From Furcasterigmium furcatum (lineage: Eukaryota; Ascomycota; Sordariomycetes; Glomerellales; Plectosphaerellaceae), in NCBI GenBank assembly GCA_001599815.1, contig BCIA01000002.1, positions 2,363,831 to 2,427,830 on the forward strand: 64,000 nucleotides of DNA, in the 5' to 3' direction. Made by a program: the position numbers and the translations under genes. This document shows, one piece after another, positions 1-12,038 of the stretch. How positions within the stretch are numbered: position 1 is the first letter of the stretch; the number at the start of each line of letters is the position of its first letter. Under the pieces are notes generated by a model, which saw only the letters and a program-made list of their open reading frames with translations, made no database searches and was not told the origin of the DNA.

Positions 1-1871
1 TCCGCTACACCATGCGATTTCTCTACGCCGACGTGGGCACAGAACTCTTCAACGATGTGGTGTCGAGCGATATCGACGATTTCTCAGATCTTGTGATGCA
101 TGTCATGAGCATTGCGAACGAACTCATGCTCGACAGGCTCTCGCAGATCTGCCAGTTAGTCCTTGGCAAATTCGTCACTTCCAGAAACATTGGGCTGCTT
201 TTGAACGAAATCAGCCCATGCGCTGTCACGGAGTTCAAGGATGCCGGGCTGGAGTATGTCTGCCTACAGATGGAGACGATGCTCGAGAACCATTTCCTGG
301 ATGAGGTCGACGAAGATCTCCTGGAGGAGCTTGACGATATTGTCCGGCAGAACCAGGTCGCCCGCTACCCATTTGTACGAAGTGGTCGAGCTGAGCGGCT
401 TCTGTACGAGCAATGTCCAGAGCTGATCTCGGACATTGAGGAGGAACGCCAGATCCGCGTCAAGGAGATGGCGTACAAGGCTTCCCAGAAGGACGATGAA
501 AGGAAACTCTCGACTTCCCTCAAAGCAGCCCGGTTCGGGAGCCTGGACGATTTGTCTGGGGCTGTGGCACTCTCCGAGACAGCTCGGCGCAAGTCCAAGG
601 CTGGCCGCAATGAACCATTCAGTCCCGTACTGCGACCGAAGGAATCAAAAGCGGACCTCATGTTCGACATGGATGAGGACCACCCCTTGAGCTCCGTCAG
701 CCCCGCTGTCTCGCCTTTGCAGAGAGCAGTAGATGACAAGTCGGTCCCCGGATTCACATCTCTGCCATCGCTGGCGGCCTCCTTGAAGGAGTCAGCTGGG
801 CCATTGGGAGCTGATGCCGCGCGAGAGGTGGTCCCAAGCTCGACTGCTGCGATGGCTGGCCCATCACCCTCCACTCCTTACCACTCGTCAGCCGGGCTAG
901 GCAAGGGCAAAGCTTCGGCCGACAAGAGGCCCTGGGGAGGATCGGCTTTGCCTACCTCAAAACTGGACTTGCGGGAGATGTTGGCAGCGACGCCACCTAA
1001 ATCGGCACTGTCGGCGAGTCTTGCTGCACAGAAGACGCCAGAAGGCTCGCCGAGGATCACGCAGCCAAAGATGTCTCAGAAGGAGCGGAAGAAACAGCAG
1101 CAGGCACAAGCAGCAGCCCAAGCAGCACTTGAGGCCACAGAGAAGGCCCACAAGGTTGCATGGGATACCCAGAGCCCCGGGAGCAAGGCCGCGCCTTGGA
1201 AGCCAGTGTCTGCTGGTACCAAGACGTCTCTACAGGAGGTCATGGCAAGTGACAAGCCAGTACCTGCGTCGACAGCGAACCCCAAGCCCCTGATCGCCGC
1301 CGAAACGACGCCCAGGTCAACGCCTCGCCGGACAGCTTCACCAGACACACGGTTTTCGGGCCAGTCCAAGGGTACCAGCTCGCCGTCAGTGCCGACGTCA
1401 TCGTCCAATCGGCCTTCAGCAAAGCCAGTTGTCCCTCATTCTAAATCCTATAAGACGAATGCGCCAAAACCAGAGCCTGTATTGGGTCTTAGCATGACAG
1501 ACATTATCGGCCAGCAGAGGCGGGAACAGGAGATTGTCAAGGAAGCCGTTGCGAAGAGATCCATGCAGGAGATCCAGCAGGAACAGGAGTTCCAGGAGTG
1601 GTGGGATCAGGAGAGCCGACGTATCCAGGACGAGGAAGCTCGGAAATCCGCCCGAGAGGAGAGGGACAGAGAAGAGAAGCCCGGTAACAGACGTGGACGA
1701 CGAGGCCGGACGGGCAAAGGCGGCGCGGAGGGAGCGGCCAGTCAGACTGAAGGCCGAGTCGACGGCGGAGCTGCCAGCACAGGGAAGGCAGCTGGGTCAT
1801 CCGGTAACGCCAAAGGAAGAAGCAGTCGAGGCAGAGGTGGAAAGGGTCCGACAGGTAAAGCCTCGACATAA
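1..1871 (+). CDS. BTB/IBTK-like protein, C-terminal part (5' truncated)
   Basis: The reading frame is open to the left edge (codons before the first ATG at 12 read R-Y-T), so this is the 3' part of a longer gene ending with TAA at 1869-1871. The first ~150 residues resemble the second half of a BTB/POZ domain with the following BACK-like helices (motifs LYADVGTELFNDVV and LLNEISPCAVTEFKDAG). The rest is a long low-complexity Ser/Pro/Ala region. Near residues 490-560 comes a charged coiled-coil stretch beginning LSMTDIIGQQRREQEIVKEA, and then a basic Arg/Gly-rich tail. This order matches the C-terminal half of fungal proteins related to inhibitor of Bruton tyrosine kinase, which usually carry ankyrin repeats and RCC1 repeats before the BTB domain. 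A role as a Cullin-3 adaptor is known for animal IBTK and is only inferred here. Confidence 0.72.
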   Translation, partial: RYTMRFLYADVGTELFNDVVSSDIDDFSDLVMHVMSIANELMLDRLSQICQLVLGKFVTSRNIGLLLNEISPCAVTEFKDAGLEYVCLQMETMLENHFLDEVDEDLLEELDDIVRQNQVARYPFVRSGRAERLLYEQCPELISDIEEERQIRVKEMAYKASQKDDERKLSTSLKAARFGSLDDLSGAVALSETARRKSKAGRNEPFSPVLRPKESKADLMFDMDEDHPLSSVSPAVSPLQRAVDDKSVPGFTSLPSLAASLKESAGPLGADAAREVVPSSTAAMAGPSPSTPYHSSAGLGKGKASADKRPWGGSALPTSKLDLREMLAATPPKSALSASLAAQKTPEGSPRITQPKMSQKERKKQQQAQAAAQAALEATEKAHKVAWDTQSPGSKAAPWKPVSAGTKTSLQEVMASDKPVPASTANPKPLIAAETTPRSTPRRTASPDTRFSGQSKGTSSPSVPTSSSNRPSAKPVVPHSKSYKTNAPKPEPVLGLSMTDIIGQQRREQEIVKEAVAKRSMQEIQQEQEFQEWWDQESRRIQDEEARKSAREERDREEKPGNRRGRRGRTGKGGAEGAASQTEGRVDGGAASTGKAAGSSGNAKGRSSRGRGGKGPTGKAST

Positions 1872-3941
1872 CCAGAGGCCATTTGGCTTTGTACAAGACA
1901 TGTGCTACTGTCTGAGGAGGATACCATACATTGATTTGGGAGGCCGAGTAATGAGGTAGCATTGGACTACTGGAACAGGGAGATACAGAGCCGGGAGGGT
2001 CGCAGAAAAGATGGCCACCCGCGAACCACGTCAACCAGAGTGCCTCGGATCGAGGCTCAGATAATCCAGATGAACTCTCTCTTGACTTTGGAAAACTGAT
2101 ATGGCCTCTAATCGAACCTGAGGTGACTCCAAGGACTGCCTAATTTGGTAACTTCCAGCAGTTCCTAGGAATACTTATCTGGACAGCAATGTAGCTGAAC
2201 CGGCCATGTGTTTATGACTGGAGGAGAGTCATTCAGATGTTGATCTATCAGTGGATGGGAGGGAGGGGCGGTGGCATTCGATTTCTGTTGACCATCCACG
2301 ACTCAATGCTACGGATGAGTGGCCCTGTGTTTTGCGCGGATGCTTATCAGTTGAGCCAGTGGACCATTCCGGACTGGGAAGCACATGCATTCTGGGATGG
2401 TGGTGATAGTGCAGCGGGGAGTCGGGGAGTCGGGGACAGGAGAGGGGGCATGGTCGACATCCCGTGTTGTTCTCGCGCGGAAGAACGAGGGAGAGACAGT
2501 GCACTGTACAAAAGCCGTTTGAAGCACTGCCAGGATGCACAGTGTGGAAGTGGCCAGCTCAGCCGCTCCGATGACTGGTGATTGTTCCAGCGTCCATCCA
2601 TGCTTATCGGCCGATGCGGGACCCTGACGTGACCCCTTATCGCGCTGGTCCTTTCTCGTTTTGTTCTAGACGCCAACCCCCAACCGGGGGAGCTCCAAAG
2701 CCCGGGCATTCAGCCACTCAAGCCATCCCAAGATGACCTTGGAAAGTCCACTTCTTGGTCTCCCACGCCGCCTCTGCCCCCGGATCGATTCGGCATTCCG
2801 CCTGTCGCGGTCTTCTTGGGCTACCTGCTCTTGTTATCTATCCACACATCTATCTGCCCGCGGCAACACTTGTCTACCCTTCGCCCTGTCCAGTCCTGTA
2901 AACCTCCGACGCATCATCTCGACAAGGAACATCGAAGCAGCAACCTCGGCCCTCAGGGTATTAGGTATTGTGCTTTGCGCATGCAGCAGGGCGCACATCC
3001 GGTCTCCGCACACCAACCACGACACCACAGCTGTCTGCCTGTCCGTCTGCCAACGCCCGTGCCTGACTACGACCTGGACCGAGCGACCTCCCAACATACC
3101 CATGTCTCGCTATTAGGCCCGCCCAAGCGTCCTCCTACACCGCTCGAATGCAGCTGACTCGATGACGGCACATTGCGGCTACCTGTATCCCATCACGAGG
3201 CGACCCCTTTGAGCAGTACCAGGTGACTCCTCGATCTAATTAGACCCCGGATCTATCTAGTAGCCACCATCCAAACCGAGACGTCAACTGCTGTCGATTC
3301 GTCTCGTCTTTTTTCCAGCCTCACCCGCATCCAGCCCCCCCTCACATCACATCACCGGCATTGCGATCACTTTGCCTGGCCGTACATTCTGCCGCCTGCC
3401 GTGGTCGGCAACCCATCTGCTGCAAGGCTTAGGCACCGGCTCACATTTCAGGCCATCGAACCAGGGTCTCGCCGGCTAGAGTCAGCCTGCTGTGTTCTCC
3501 TACCTGCTCGTTGGTTCGTCTATCACCGGCCTGTCGCGCCGTCACGCTTCCCTGCATTTCCCCGCCGATTGTCGACTTTCGAGGCGTGCATCCATCCATC
3601 TATCTGCCTGCCTTTTGGCCTCGACCACCTCCGACCGACTCCTCCCACTCCGAACCTGATCGAAACTCAGACACTACTCGCATCATACGGAATCGCATGG
3701 ACCTCCAGACTCGATTGCTCCGACAAGACAAGCATGGATAAGCAGGATTGGGTGCATCACGACATCACTTTCGACAACCCTCTTCCTCCCCAAGCCTAAG
3801 CCGCTGCCCATCGGCTGCAAAAGGCTGCGGATCGCTCAGAGACCCCTCGGGTCGCCTCTGGAGCTTCGCACTTCCAAAAAGGCCCCTGATACTACGCTCG
3901 CTTTGTACGAAACGTCCGGGTAGGCCCGGCATCTTCGCATC
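1872..3941. other. Intergenic region and probable long 5' leader of ATG13
   Basis: There is no convincing gene in these 2.07 kb. The stretch from about 2730 to 3940 is pyrimidine-rich and full of short Ser/Pro/Arg frames, as expected for a promoter and long leader of the downstream autophagy gene. Small frames at 2733-3157 and 3401-3799 have no recognisable domain, so I leave them out. Confidence 0.5.
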
Positions 3942-6857
3942 ATGCATCAACAAGCGAGACCCCCTCCGCGGGTCTCATCGCCAGCTTCATCACCACAAAC
4001 GAACCCATCCCGGACAAACAACCCTAGGGAAACGACACTGGCTGAACGGACGAGGGCCGGGTCGGGTGCCTCGAACCGCGAGGCGGCCGCTCCACCCCCC
4101 TCGGAAGCCGCTCCATCTGCACCCGCATCGGAGCCGTCCGCTGAATCATTCAAGAAGCTCGACCAGATCATCCAGGTACGGTCAGCAACAAGATCGAGGA
4201 CTTCCGGCAGCTAATCGACCGCAGAACTTCCATACAAAAGCTGCAGCCGTGATTCTGGAGGCTCGCATGAACCTGACGGCCACGCCGCCGGCCAAGGGAT
4301 CTTCGACGAAGAGGATAAACAAATGGGTAAGAACACTGCGGTGCGCCGGTTGACCGTCGTGGCTCCAGCTAACAGGTTGCGCTCACAGTTTCAACTTGAC
4401 ACCGAAGACTTCGAAAACTTCAAGGACCACCTCCGAGTGTGGAGGAACTGCAGCGTGCACGACGAGAAAAACCCGCCGGCTCTGATCCTCGAGACGTACC
4501 TCGATGCGACCCAGATCAAGGCTGGCCACAGCCTTGTCGTGTCGGATGAGGACGGGAAGAGGTGGGATGTCATGGAGGCCTTGAACGCGGCAGGGTCAAG
4601 CGACAACAGCCCCGGTCGCGTGGGACAGCCGAGCACCGAGGTGATACTGGAACGGTGGCGCATCGAGCTGAAGATGGTCTCGGCAGAGGATCTCGACGAT
4701 TTTGGCGTCATTCTGCCAACCATCTACAAGAAGATCATCGTCTTCTTCCGCTCCCTCTTCACCACAGCACGCGTGCTACCCGCCTGGAAGGTGGCCCAAT
4801 CAGCTATGAACAAGACCGTTCCGACAGCGATCAGGCCGTTGTGCAGGATCAGGGCGGGCGAGCCGGAGTCTCGTGGTGTCGACCGTCTCAGACAGCCATT
4901 GTACGACACTCGAGCGGATGTCGTGACGGATTATGTCTTTAGCGACCTGGACGTGCCTGTCGGCCGGCTCGGCGCCTCCGTGACTTATCGCAACGATAAC
5001 AACTTTCGCGTGGACAGCTCGGAATCGCTGCTGAGCTCGCAGCTCATGGGCGTGGAGGAGAACTTCTTCAAACCCTCGATGCCCCAGCGCATCGGCACTC
5101 GGAGGCAGGACAACGTGGAAGTGGGCTCCTTGCCCTCGCACCGACGCGACCGGGACCCGCGAGACGTCCAGCAAACATACGGCAGTCTTTCGACTTTCCA
5201 CGGAGAGAATGCCCTCGCTACCAGTCCTATATCTGCTCTGAGGGCTGTGCGGCCCCCGGGGTCGGACACCAGTTCTCCTCCCGGATCAGTGCCACGCAGC
5301 ATCGAACCAAATCCCCCAAGCTCGCTTCCCGTCACGGTTGCGAGACCTACGATGCGTGGCTACAGTGGTGGTGTGCGACGGCCCTCCGTGTCCTTCCAGC
5401 CCTTCAAGGCCGGCTCCCTCTCGGCATCTCCAGTACCACGGACACTAGATTCAGAGTCACCTGCGTCCCCGAGCTCGATCGCACGTGCAGCGGGCCTGGC
5501 CGGTCTCACACAGCCCCGCAACCGATCCTCGCTCACGGCAGGCATGCCGGCATCGCTTCGAGGCGGTCCTCCGTCAGAAATGCCTGTGGGGTCCCCGCGG
5601 CCTGCATCGACCAGTCGGTACAGCAGTAGTTTCACCCATCGGAAAGGGCGCCTTTCATTCGGCGGCGCCAGCAGAGCCGGCGATGACGAACAGGGCAGCA
5701 GTGGAAGGGGTAGTCTCGCTTCCTCACTTGCTCAGCCCGGTTCCGGTCTGCTTGCGGAGGTTGGCGGTCACGCCAGCTCTGGATCATTGCAAACAGATGA
5801 CGATCAGATCTCCGAGTTTCTCAAGGCTCTGGACAGCAAGAAGACGCTCAAGAGCTTTGAGTCGTCAAAGCGTGGCGAGTCGGCCACGAACAAAACAGTG
5901 GCGCAGCTGTCCAAGTTCCACGCCATGCGGGACTCGAACAACGCTTTGACAGAATCGATGACCTCGAGCCTGCAGATGAATCGCTCCTCGAGCACGTCGA
6001 GTCGTCAGCTGTCCAACGTGCCAGGAATGGCAGCCCCTGCCTCCGTGTCTGTCTCTTCGTCGCCAGGAAAGCCCCTGTCGCCTCACACGCCTCACACACC
6101 CGCGGTGCCCTCCCGGTTGAGCGAGAACTCGATTGCTAGATATAGCGCAGGCCAACCGCGTGGAAGTGAGAGGTCAGACGACACCCGCGAGGCTTTGAGT
6201 CGGGAAGACACCGTGACACAGGATGGCACAACGGCTATTGATATTCCCATTTCGCCCAGACTCGGCACCCACCAACGCAGGTCGAGTTCGGTTGCACAGC
6301 AGAACAGGGCGATGATCGAGGATGACGACGGTGATCTCGCCTTCGGAGGGAATCGAAGCATCAGCCTTGGTGCTGAGGGCGGCGAGGCGCCCACTCGGAG
6401 TATGCTGCTGGGCCGACACACAGACGAGGGCGAGGCCTCGGCTGTAAACGACGGATCCTCCTTGCAGCCACCTGCGGAGATCCAGTCCGTTGGCTCGGCA
6501 GAGGTGCATCCAGGGTCTTCCGACAGCTCCAAACCGCCTGGTGGTTTGATCTCAGCTCCGTCGAGCTCGCCATTTGGACGACGACGGTACGCGGGTATGG
6601 CGGCACCTACGGCGGGCGGTAGGGGCCAGACGCCTCCTCAGTCATCTCGGGGGAGCTTTACGAGCTCGATTACCCGATTCGACCGCGGGGACAACAATAA
6701 CATGGACGAAGAGCCCCTTCTCTTCGATATGTCGGAGATGGATGCGCAGGGCAGACGCAGCCTAGAAGAGGGACGTGGGAGCGGAAACGCTGGTACTGGT
6801 TCCGCAAACCGCAACGAGTACGAGCCTCGTGGCATCTCACGTCGTGGCTGGAGTTGA
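3942..6857 (+). CDS. ATG13: Autophagy-related protein 13 (Atg1 kinase regulatory subunit)
   Basis: Three exons: 3942-4175, 4225-4326 and 4389-6857, all phase 0, giving 934 residues. Introns are 49 and 62 bp with clean GT/AG ends; the first has a CTAAT branch site. The N-terminus MHQQARPPPRVSSPASSPQT is the usual fungal Atg13 start. Exons 2-3 encode the HORMA domain, with FHTKAAAVILEARMN, then FQLDTEDFENFKDHLRVWRN, and the strongly diagnostic ERWRIELKM and LPTIYKKIIVFFRSLF. The remaining ~650 residues are Ser/Pro-rich and disordered; this region is known to bind Atg1 and Atg17 and to be phosphorylated by TORC1. The protein acts at the phagophore assembly site to start autophagosome formation. 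Length is normal for filamentous fungi. A TORC1-related gene (TCO89-like) lies 37 kb away in the same window, with no sign of linkage. Confidence 0.95.
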
Positions 6858-7838
6858 GCGTCACCCTTGGTCAGGGTGCGTACGGAATGCATGGTTAACG
6901 GGGCGGCGAGCATGTCATACACGCATGTTGGCATTGAGGACACGCGGCGATGCTGCGATGGCTCTGCCAGGGTGCGTTGTCGGAGTTTCGATGAGTTTGA
7001 GCAGCTCCCTTTTCCTTTCATCATAGCGGCCAGCTCCTATTTTGTGTCGAACGACGAGTCTTTCTGGCGTTGGGAAGGTCACATTGTCAAACCGGAGGTG
7101 GTTTGGGTATGGCACACGGAGAGGGAGTTAGGTAACGGCGGTACGGGGTGGCTTTTCACACCAGGAATGGGCTATATAGAGATGTAAGAATGCCAAGTGA
7201 AGAGCTTCAAATCTACAGGAATCCATTCCACAGAGTGTCCGGTCCTGTCCATATGATGATGTTGACCGGCCGGAGATGCTTCGGTCCCAGGGGGTTCCAG
7301 CGGCCTTGATCGCCACGCCAAGTGCTGGTGTGGCGTCCAGGCTCCGCGGTTAGGTGGCTGTGCAGGACTACGTAATCGGTGCTGATGACGATGTGCGCTT
7401 GCTCAGGACAGAGGTCCCCAATCAACGGTCCGAAGGTTCCTTCGCTGCCAAATCAGCATGCGAGTGACATAGCCCAGGCTCCCTCCACGGCTCGCTCTCA
7501 GATCAAGGCGAGCTCCCGACCTGACCTCACGCTTTCCACAGCCTCCCCCACTCCACCTCTTCGACTTGTGTACGACAACCTCGACGAATCCAACTTATTC
7601 CCAAGCCGCGTGTCGTAGGCAGCTGCTTTTTCTTCTGCTCCTCCTCCTCCTCCTACAAACCAACGTACTCCGCACCCCCCAACCGTCCGACCGAAGCACG
7701 CCGAGTCGCAGGCTACTCAATATCGCAGGCACCTGCGATCAGACTCTCTTCCAGGTCTACTCGTCTGCACCCAACCTTGCCTAAGAACCCGTTATCACCT
7801 CCCCTCTTGGCAGCTCGTCCGCCTCCAACAAACCCACC
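6858..7838. other. Intergenic: ATG13 3' end and HSE1 promoter/leader
   Basis: No gene is supported in these 981 bases. The right part (about 7500-7838) is C/T-rich with a CTC/CTT repeat near 7630-7660, typical of a fungal leader just before the HSE1 ATG in the context CCCACCATG. Confidence 0.5.
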
Positions 7839-10340
7839 ATGTTCCGAGCCGCCGCTACAGGCCCCTACGATGAGGGCGTCGGTACGTTCAGCCCCCGTCC
7901 ACCTGGCCTCTGCCTGCCGGGCCCCTTGCTAACCGTGACTTGCGCAACCAGCCAAGGCGACTGACGAGAACCTCACCTCGGAGGACTGGGGAGCTATCAT
8001 GGAGCTGTGCGACCGGGTAACCACTGATCAGAACGGCCCCAAGGAGGCTGTCCAGAGCATGATTAAGCGCCTCGCACACCGGAACGCCAATGTGCAACTG
8101 TATACACTCGAGGTGAGGGAGCGCATCATTCCTCGCCGACATGGACGGCATTTCAGTTCTTCGCAATGGAAACTAACCAGCGTCTGCTACTGCAGCTTGC
8201 CAACGCCCTCAGCCAAAACTGCGGCAAGCCCATGCACCGCGAACTCTCCAGCCGGGCATTCACCGACGCCATGCTCAAGCTGGCCAACGACCGCAACACC
8301 CACACCCAAGTCAAAGCCAAGATCCTCGAGCGCATGAAGGAGTGGTCCGACATGTTCAGCAAAGACGCCGACCTCGGCATCATGTACGACGCCTACTACC
8401 GCCTCAAGCAGACCAACCCGACACTCCAAGCCCCTTCGGCGCCTCAGAAGACCGGGTTGACCGACGCCGACCGCCAGAAGGAGGATGACGAGCTGCAGAT
8501 GGCCCTCAAGCTGTCCCTGCAGGATGAGGAGCGAAAGAAGGGCCCCGAGCCCAGCGCTGCCGCGTCTTCTTCCGGCGCCGCTGGCCCTTCGGGCGCGCAA
8601 CAGGGAGGAGAGCAGCAGTCGACGCCCACGCCTGTGCCCGCTGGAACTACGGCGGCAACGGTCTCGCGGGTGCGCGCGCTGTTCGACTTTGTGCCCTCGG
8701 AGCCTGGCGAGCTGGAGTTCAAGAAGGGCGACGTCATCGCCGTGCTCGAGTCGGTGTACAAGGACTGGTGGCGCGGCTCGCTCAAGGGCAAGACGGGCAT
8801 CTTCCCGCTCAACTATGTCGAGAAGTTGACCGATCCGACGCCGGACGAGCTGGCGCGCGAGGCTCATATGGAGGCGGAGGTGTTTGCGGAGATCAAGAAT
8901 GTTGAGAAGCTGCTCACACTGCTGAGTACCAGCAACTCGGCCCCGAGGGAGGAAGACAACGAGGAGATTTCGGTACGTTCATGGTCGCGCATGAGGCGGG
9001 AGAATGGTACTGACGAGACACAGAAACTGTACCACCAGACACTGGCTATTCGACCAAAGCTTATCAAGCTGATCGAGAAGTACTCGCAGAAGAAAGGTAA
9101 GCAGCTGCCGCCACGAAGACTGCTCGGGGACAACTGTGCTAAACGCAAATCCAGACGACTTCACTCAGCTCAACGAGAAGTTCATCAAGGCCCGCCGTGA
9201 CTACGAGGCGCTCCTCGAGTCGTCCATGTCGCACCCGCCCCAACCTAGCTACCATCAATATGCCATGAGGCCACCCCAGGGCGGTTATCCCGGAGGACCC
9301 CCTGGCGCACCGCCTGCTGGTCCCGGTGGCCCTGGAGGATACCCTCCCCAAGGACCGCCTCACGGTCATGGGCACCCTCAAGGGCCTCCTCCGAGTGGAG
9401 GCCAGCCGCCGCCGGAGCAGAGATTCTATACTCCTGCGCCGCAAGGTGAATTACCTTGATTCCAGTTTCAATAAAGAGTCACCACGTTGACTGTATCGTT
9501 TCCATAGATCAGCCTCAGTACCCTCCGCAGTCCAGCCCCTCGCCCAACTTTCAGCGCCCGGGACCGTCTAACCCGGCGCCCTTCTACGTAGCCGGCGCCG
9601 AGGTCCCTTCGCAGGGTCAACCCCAGNCCCANCCCCCGCCGCAGCAGCAGCAGTATCCCCACCGTGACCCGACGCCCCGTATCCCGTCTGCCGGAAAGCA
9701 GCCAGAGCCTATCAACACTTCGTCCCCGCCGCCTCAAGCCAACGCCTATGCGCCGTACGGACAGCAGAACCAGCGGCCGCAGAGCACGTACGGGGCACAG
9801 GAGCTGGCGACGTCGGTGTACGATTCNCCCATCGCGCCTCATAACCCCAACTCCGCCGCTACGTATTCCTCTTCTGTTTATTCGCCGGACGAACAATTCG
9901 CCCACGCCAGTCAAGCGCAGGGACAAGGGCAGCCTCCGACTCACGGCTCCAGCGTCGTCCCGCCCCCTTCGGCTTACACCCCACAGCAACCACCGAACCA
10001 ACCGTCGCAGCCACAGTACCAAAGCTACCAGCCCCCGTCGGCGCCGCCAGGCCATGATGCCTACGGCGGCGGTGCGCCCTCTCATGCCCCCCCGCCGGTT
10101 CCCACAGGTGCCGCGCCTTCAGCGCCGCCAGGCGCGGACCGGCCCGGCGTGCTCACNCCCCCGCCCCTGCAACCCGGTGGCCCGGCTTACGATGCCAGAC
10201 AGGGACTGCCGAGCCAGGTTGGCGGTCCGCCTGGGCCGCCACAATACAAGGCATATGTGCCTCCGGGGGCGCCTCCCGCGGGGGATGGACCGAGCGCACC
10301 GGCACCGAGCGACTACTACCGCCAGAGCGGGGTGTACTAG
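7839..10340 (+). CDS. HSE1: ESCRT-0 subunit Hse1 (VHS-UIM-SH3 protein)
   Basis: Six exons: 7839-7881, 7952-8112, 8157-8972, 9024-9096, 9155-9445 and 9508-10340, giving 738 residues. Domains in order: VHS domain (about 1-140, with NLTSEDWGAIMELCDRV and ANALSQNCGKPMHRELSS); a ubiquitin-interacting motif (about 178-195, DDELQMALKLSLQDEERKK); an SH3 domain (about 240-295, ALFDFVPSEPGELEFKKGD and the WW pair in DWWRGSLKGKTGIFPLNYVE); a GAT-like helical region; and a long Pro/Gln/Gly-rich tail. In yeast Hse1 pairs with Vps27 on endosomes to sort ubiquitinated cargo into multivesicular bodies. The tail contains four ambiguous bases (9627, 9632, 9827, 10157), each beside a C run, so four residues are undetermined but the frame stays open. 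The start lies in a good CCACCATG context. Confidence 0.94.
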
Positions 10341-11338
10341 AGAGCTTTCCGGGAAGAGCTTGACGGGTGGGGGTTGACTACAGCTACAGGAACAGTAATG
10401 CGTACCGGGCGAGGTTCCAGGCCTCGCCGACACATGGACGTGAGCCGAGGGCTCGTTTGGGCGGGTTGTGCTACGGCAACAGGAATCGGAAGGGCTGGCG
10501 GAGAAGGCCAGGGACGTGTGGGAGCCATGCATATCTTGCCAGCCTGTACTATACCTTTCTACGACGATCTTGATTTTTGGACGTGATGCGCAGATTTCTC
10601 TTTCGGAGAGGGTGCGCTGCTTTGGATTTTGAACTTGGGAGGGAACTCAGGTAACGATGCAGTTCGAAGCTGGTGCGCCGGCTGGTGAATGATGATTCTT
10701 ATCTCTATCCCGATGTGGTCTCAATGCGGATGACAACCGAGTTCGCTCCCAGAGGGTTGGTTTCTTGTCAGACCGTGTCGGCCGTTCTACCGTCCGCCCG
10801 TGGTATGTCGTACTCGTGCTCTTCGAGATATAGGCGAGTGTCTTGTCCGACGTATGTCGCATCGCGTGACAACGTCCAAGATCGAACTCCTCCAGTCGCG
10901 GAGAGAGATGTCGACGAGGCTCAAGCCGCTTGCATCACGGCATTGGCGCAGAGGCGTCGGTGAGAGGGTCAGCTCGGACAAACGTTTGGGAATTATACTT
11001 ATTTTCCTGGGGATGGAAGGGGGCAGTGACATCACAGCTTAGGGGACGGCGTGGTTGGGGACGGAATACGAAGCTTGGCTCGCTTTCTCGGCAGCACGGG
11101 GTCGGAGGGGATCGTCAGTGGGCTTGCCGATCCCTGGATTTGACTGCCGTGTGTGGGGTAGGACAGGGAAAGATGGGACATAAAAAGTTGGGAAGACGCT
11201 GGCGGTGAAGGGCTTTCTTTAGTGACACGGCATCGAAGAACTCATTTATCTTCTCGTGGAACGGTCTGGCAAACAGTTCTTGCGAGTCCTTCTCATATCT
11301 ATTATTCTTCACGAGATCACATACCACGTTCCGACAAC
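10341..11338. other. Intergenic: HSE1 3' end and promoter of the small secreted gene
   Basis: Nothing protein-like stands out in these 998 bases. The only clear element is the TATA-like sequence at 11179-11186. Frames at 10367-11208 lack domains and have mixed codon use. Confidence 0.45.
11179..11186 (+). promoter_or_regulatory. TATA-like box before the small secreted gene
   Basis: CATAAAAA lies about 155 bp before the ATG at 11339, a plausible spacing for a TATA-type fungal promoter. Seen by eye only. Confidence 0.35.
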
Positions 11339-11821
11339 ATGCACACAGCACACACATTCATCCTCGTCGCTGCGTCGGCCCTGATGGCCTCTGCCGGCGT
11401 CATCCCCAGAGACGAGCCCACGGCCGTCTGGCAGGCGACCAACTTCAACTGGGGCTCGTCCCCAGGCGGGACGGCGGGGAACCTCGACCTCGTCGGCGAG
11501 GAGGGATACATCGCCGGTGCCCCGGCGTTCGCGGCGCGGTGCAGCCCGATCATGGTCCAGCGCGGGTGGACGCCGTGCCGGGCGCCGGACGGCGGGGAGC
11601 TCCCGGCCACGGAGCGGGTGGAGATAATTTGGCCATCCGGGCCGGAGCTGGGGCGGTTCTATTTCGGGGCGGCGCATATCTTCCTCAACGCGGACGGGGA
11701 GTGGGTGAATGCCACGGCGGTGACTGATATCGAGACGCCCGAACCGCAGGGGAATGCTGCCTTTGACTTTCCCGTGGTTTGCGCCGAGGTTTTGGATGGG
11801 GAGCCGCCACGGCCGGAGTGA
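11339..11821 (+). CDS. Small secreted protein, unknown function
   Basis: Intronless, 160 residues. The ATG at 11339 begins a classic signal peptide: MHTAHTFILVAASALMASAG with cleavage probably near residue 20. The sequence IPRDEP follows, possibly a short propeptide. The mature protein is neutral to acidic. It has only three cysteines, all after residue 60 (contexts ARCSP, TPCRAP, VVCAE), plus several Gly/Trp residues and the hydrophobic strand GRFYFGAAHIFLNADGEWVN. I do not recognise a family. The three cysteines and lack of catalytic motifs suggest a small secreted beta-rich protein or candidate effector, which is inference. The frame begins further upstream, but this ATG is the one that yields a signal peptide. 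Confidence 0.7.
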   Translation: MHTAHTFILVAASALMASAGVIPRDEPTAVWQATNFNWGSSPGGTAGNLDLVGEEGYIAGAPAFAARCSPIMVQRGWTPCRAPDGGELPATERVEIIWPSGPELGRFYFGAAHIFLNADGEWVNATAVTDIETPEPQGNAAFDFPVVCAEVLDGEPPRPE

Positions 11822-12038
11822 GGAGCGGGGAGCTGAATCGTGAGACGAGCCTGGAAGGTTTGGGGACAGATAAGGAGAGAGAATGTGGAGATGATATCAA
11901 TTTGATCCGCTAATATTTTGGGTCCATGAGTGCTTCGCCCTCCTGATCGGCGCCTTTCTCGTTGAGTATGTCATCGTGATGCTGGCCGGTAACTCTCCGG
12001 TTAGGTACTATCATGGTCAGCATGTCTGGGCCAGCGAT

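Noticed and set aside
2733..3157. Overlapping short frames upstream of ATG13
   Set aside because: Composition typical of pyrimidine-rich leader DNA; no homology recalled.
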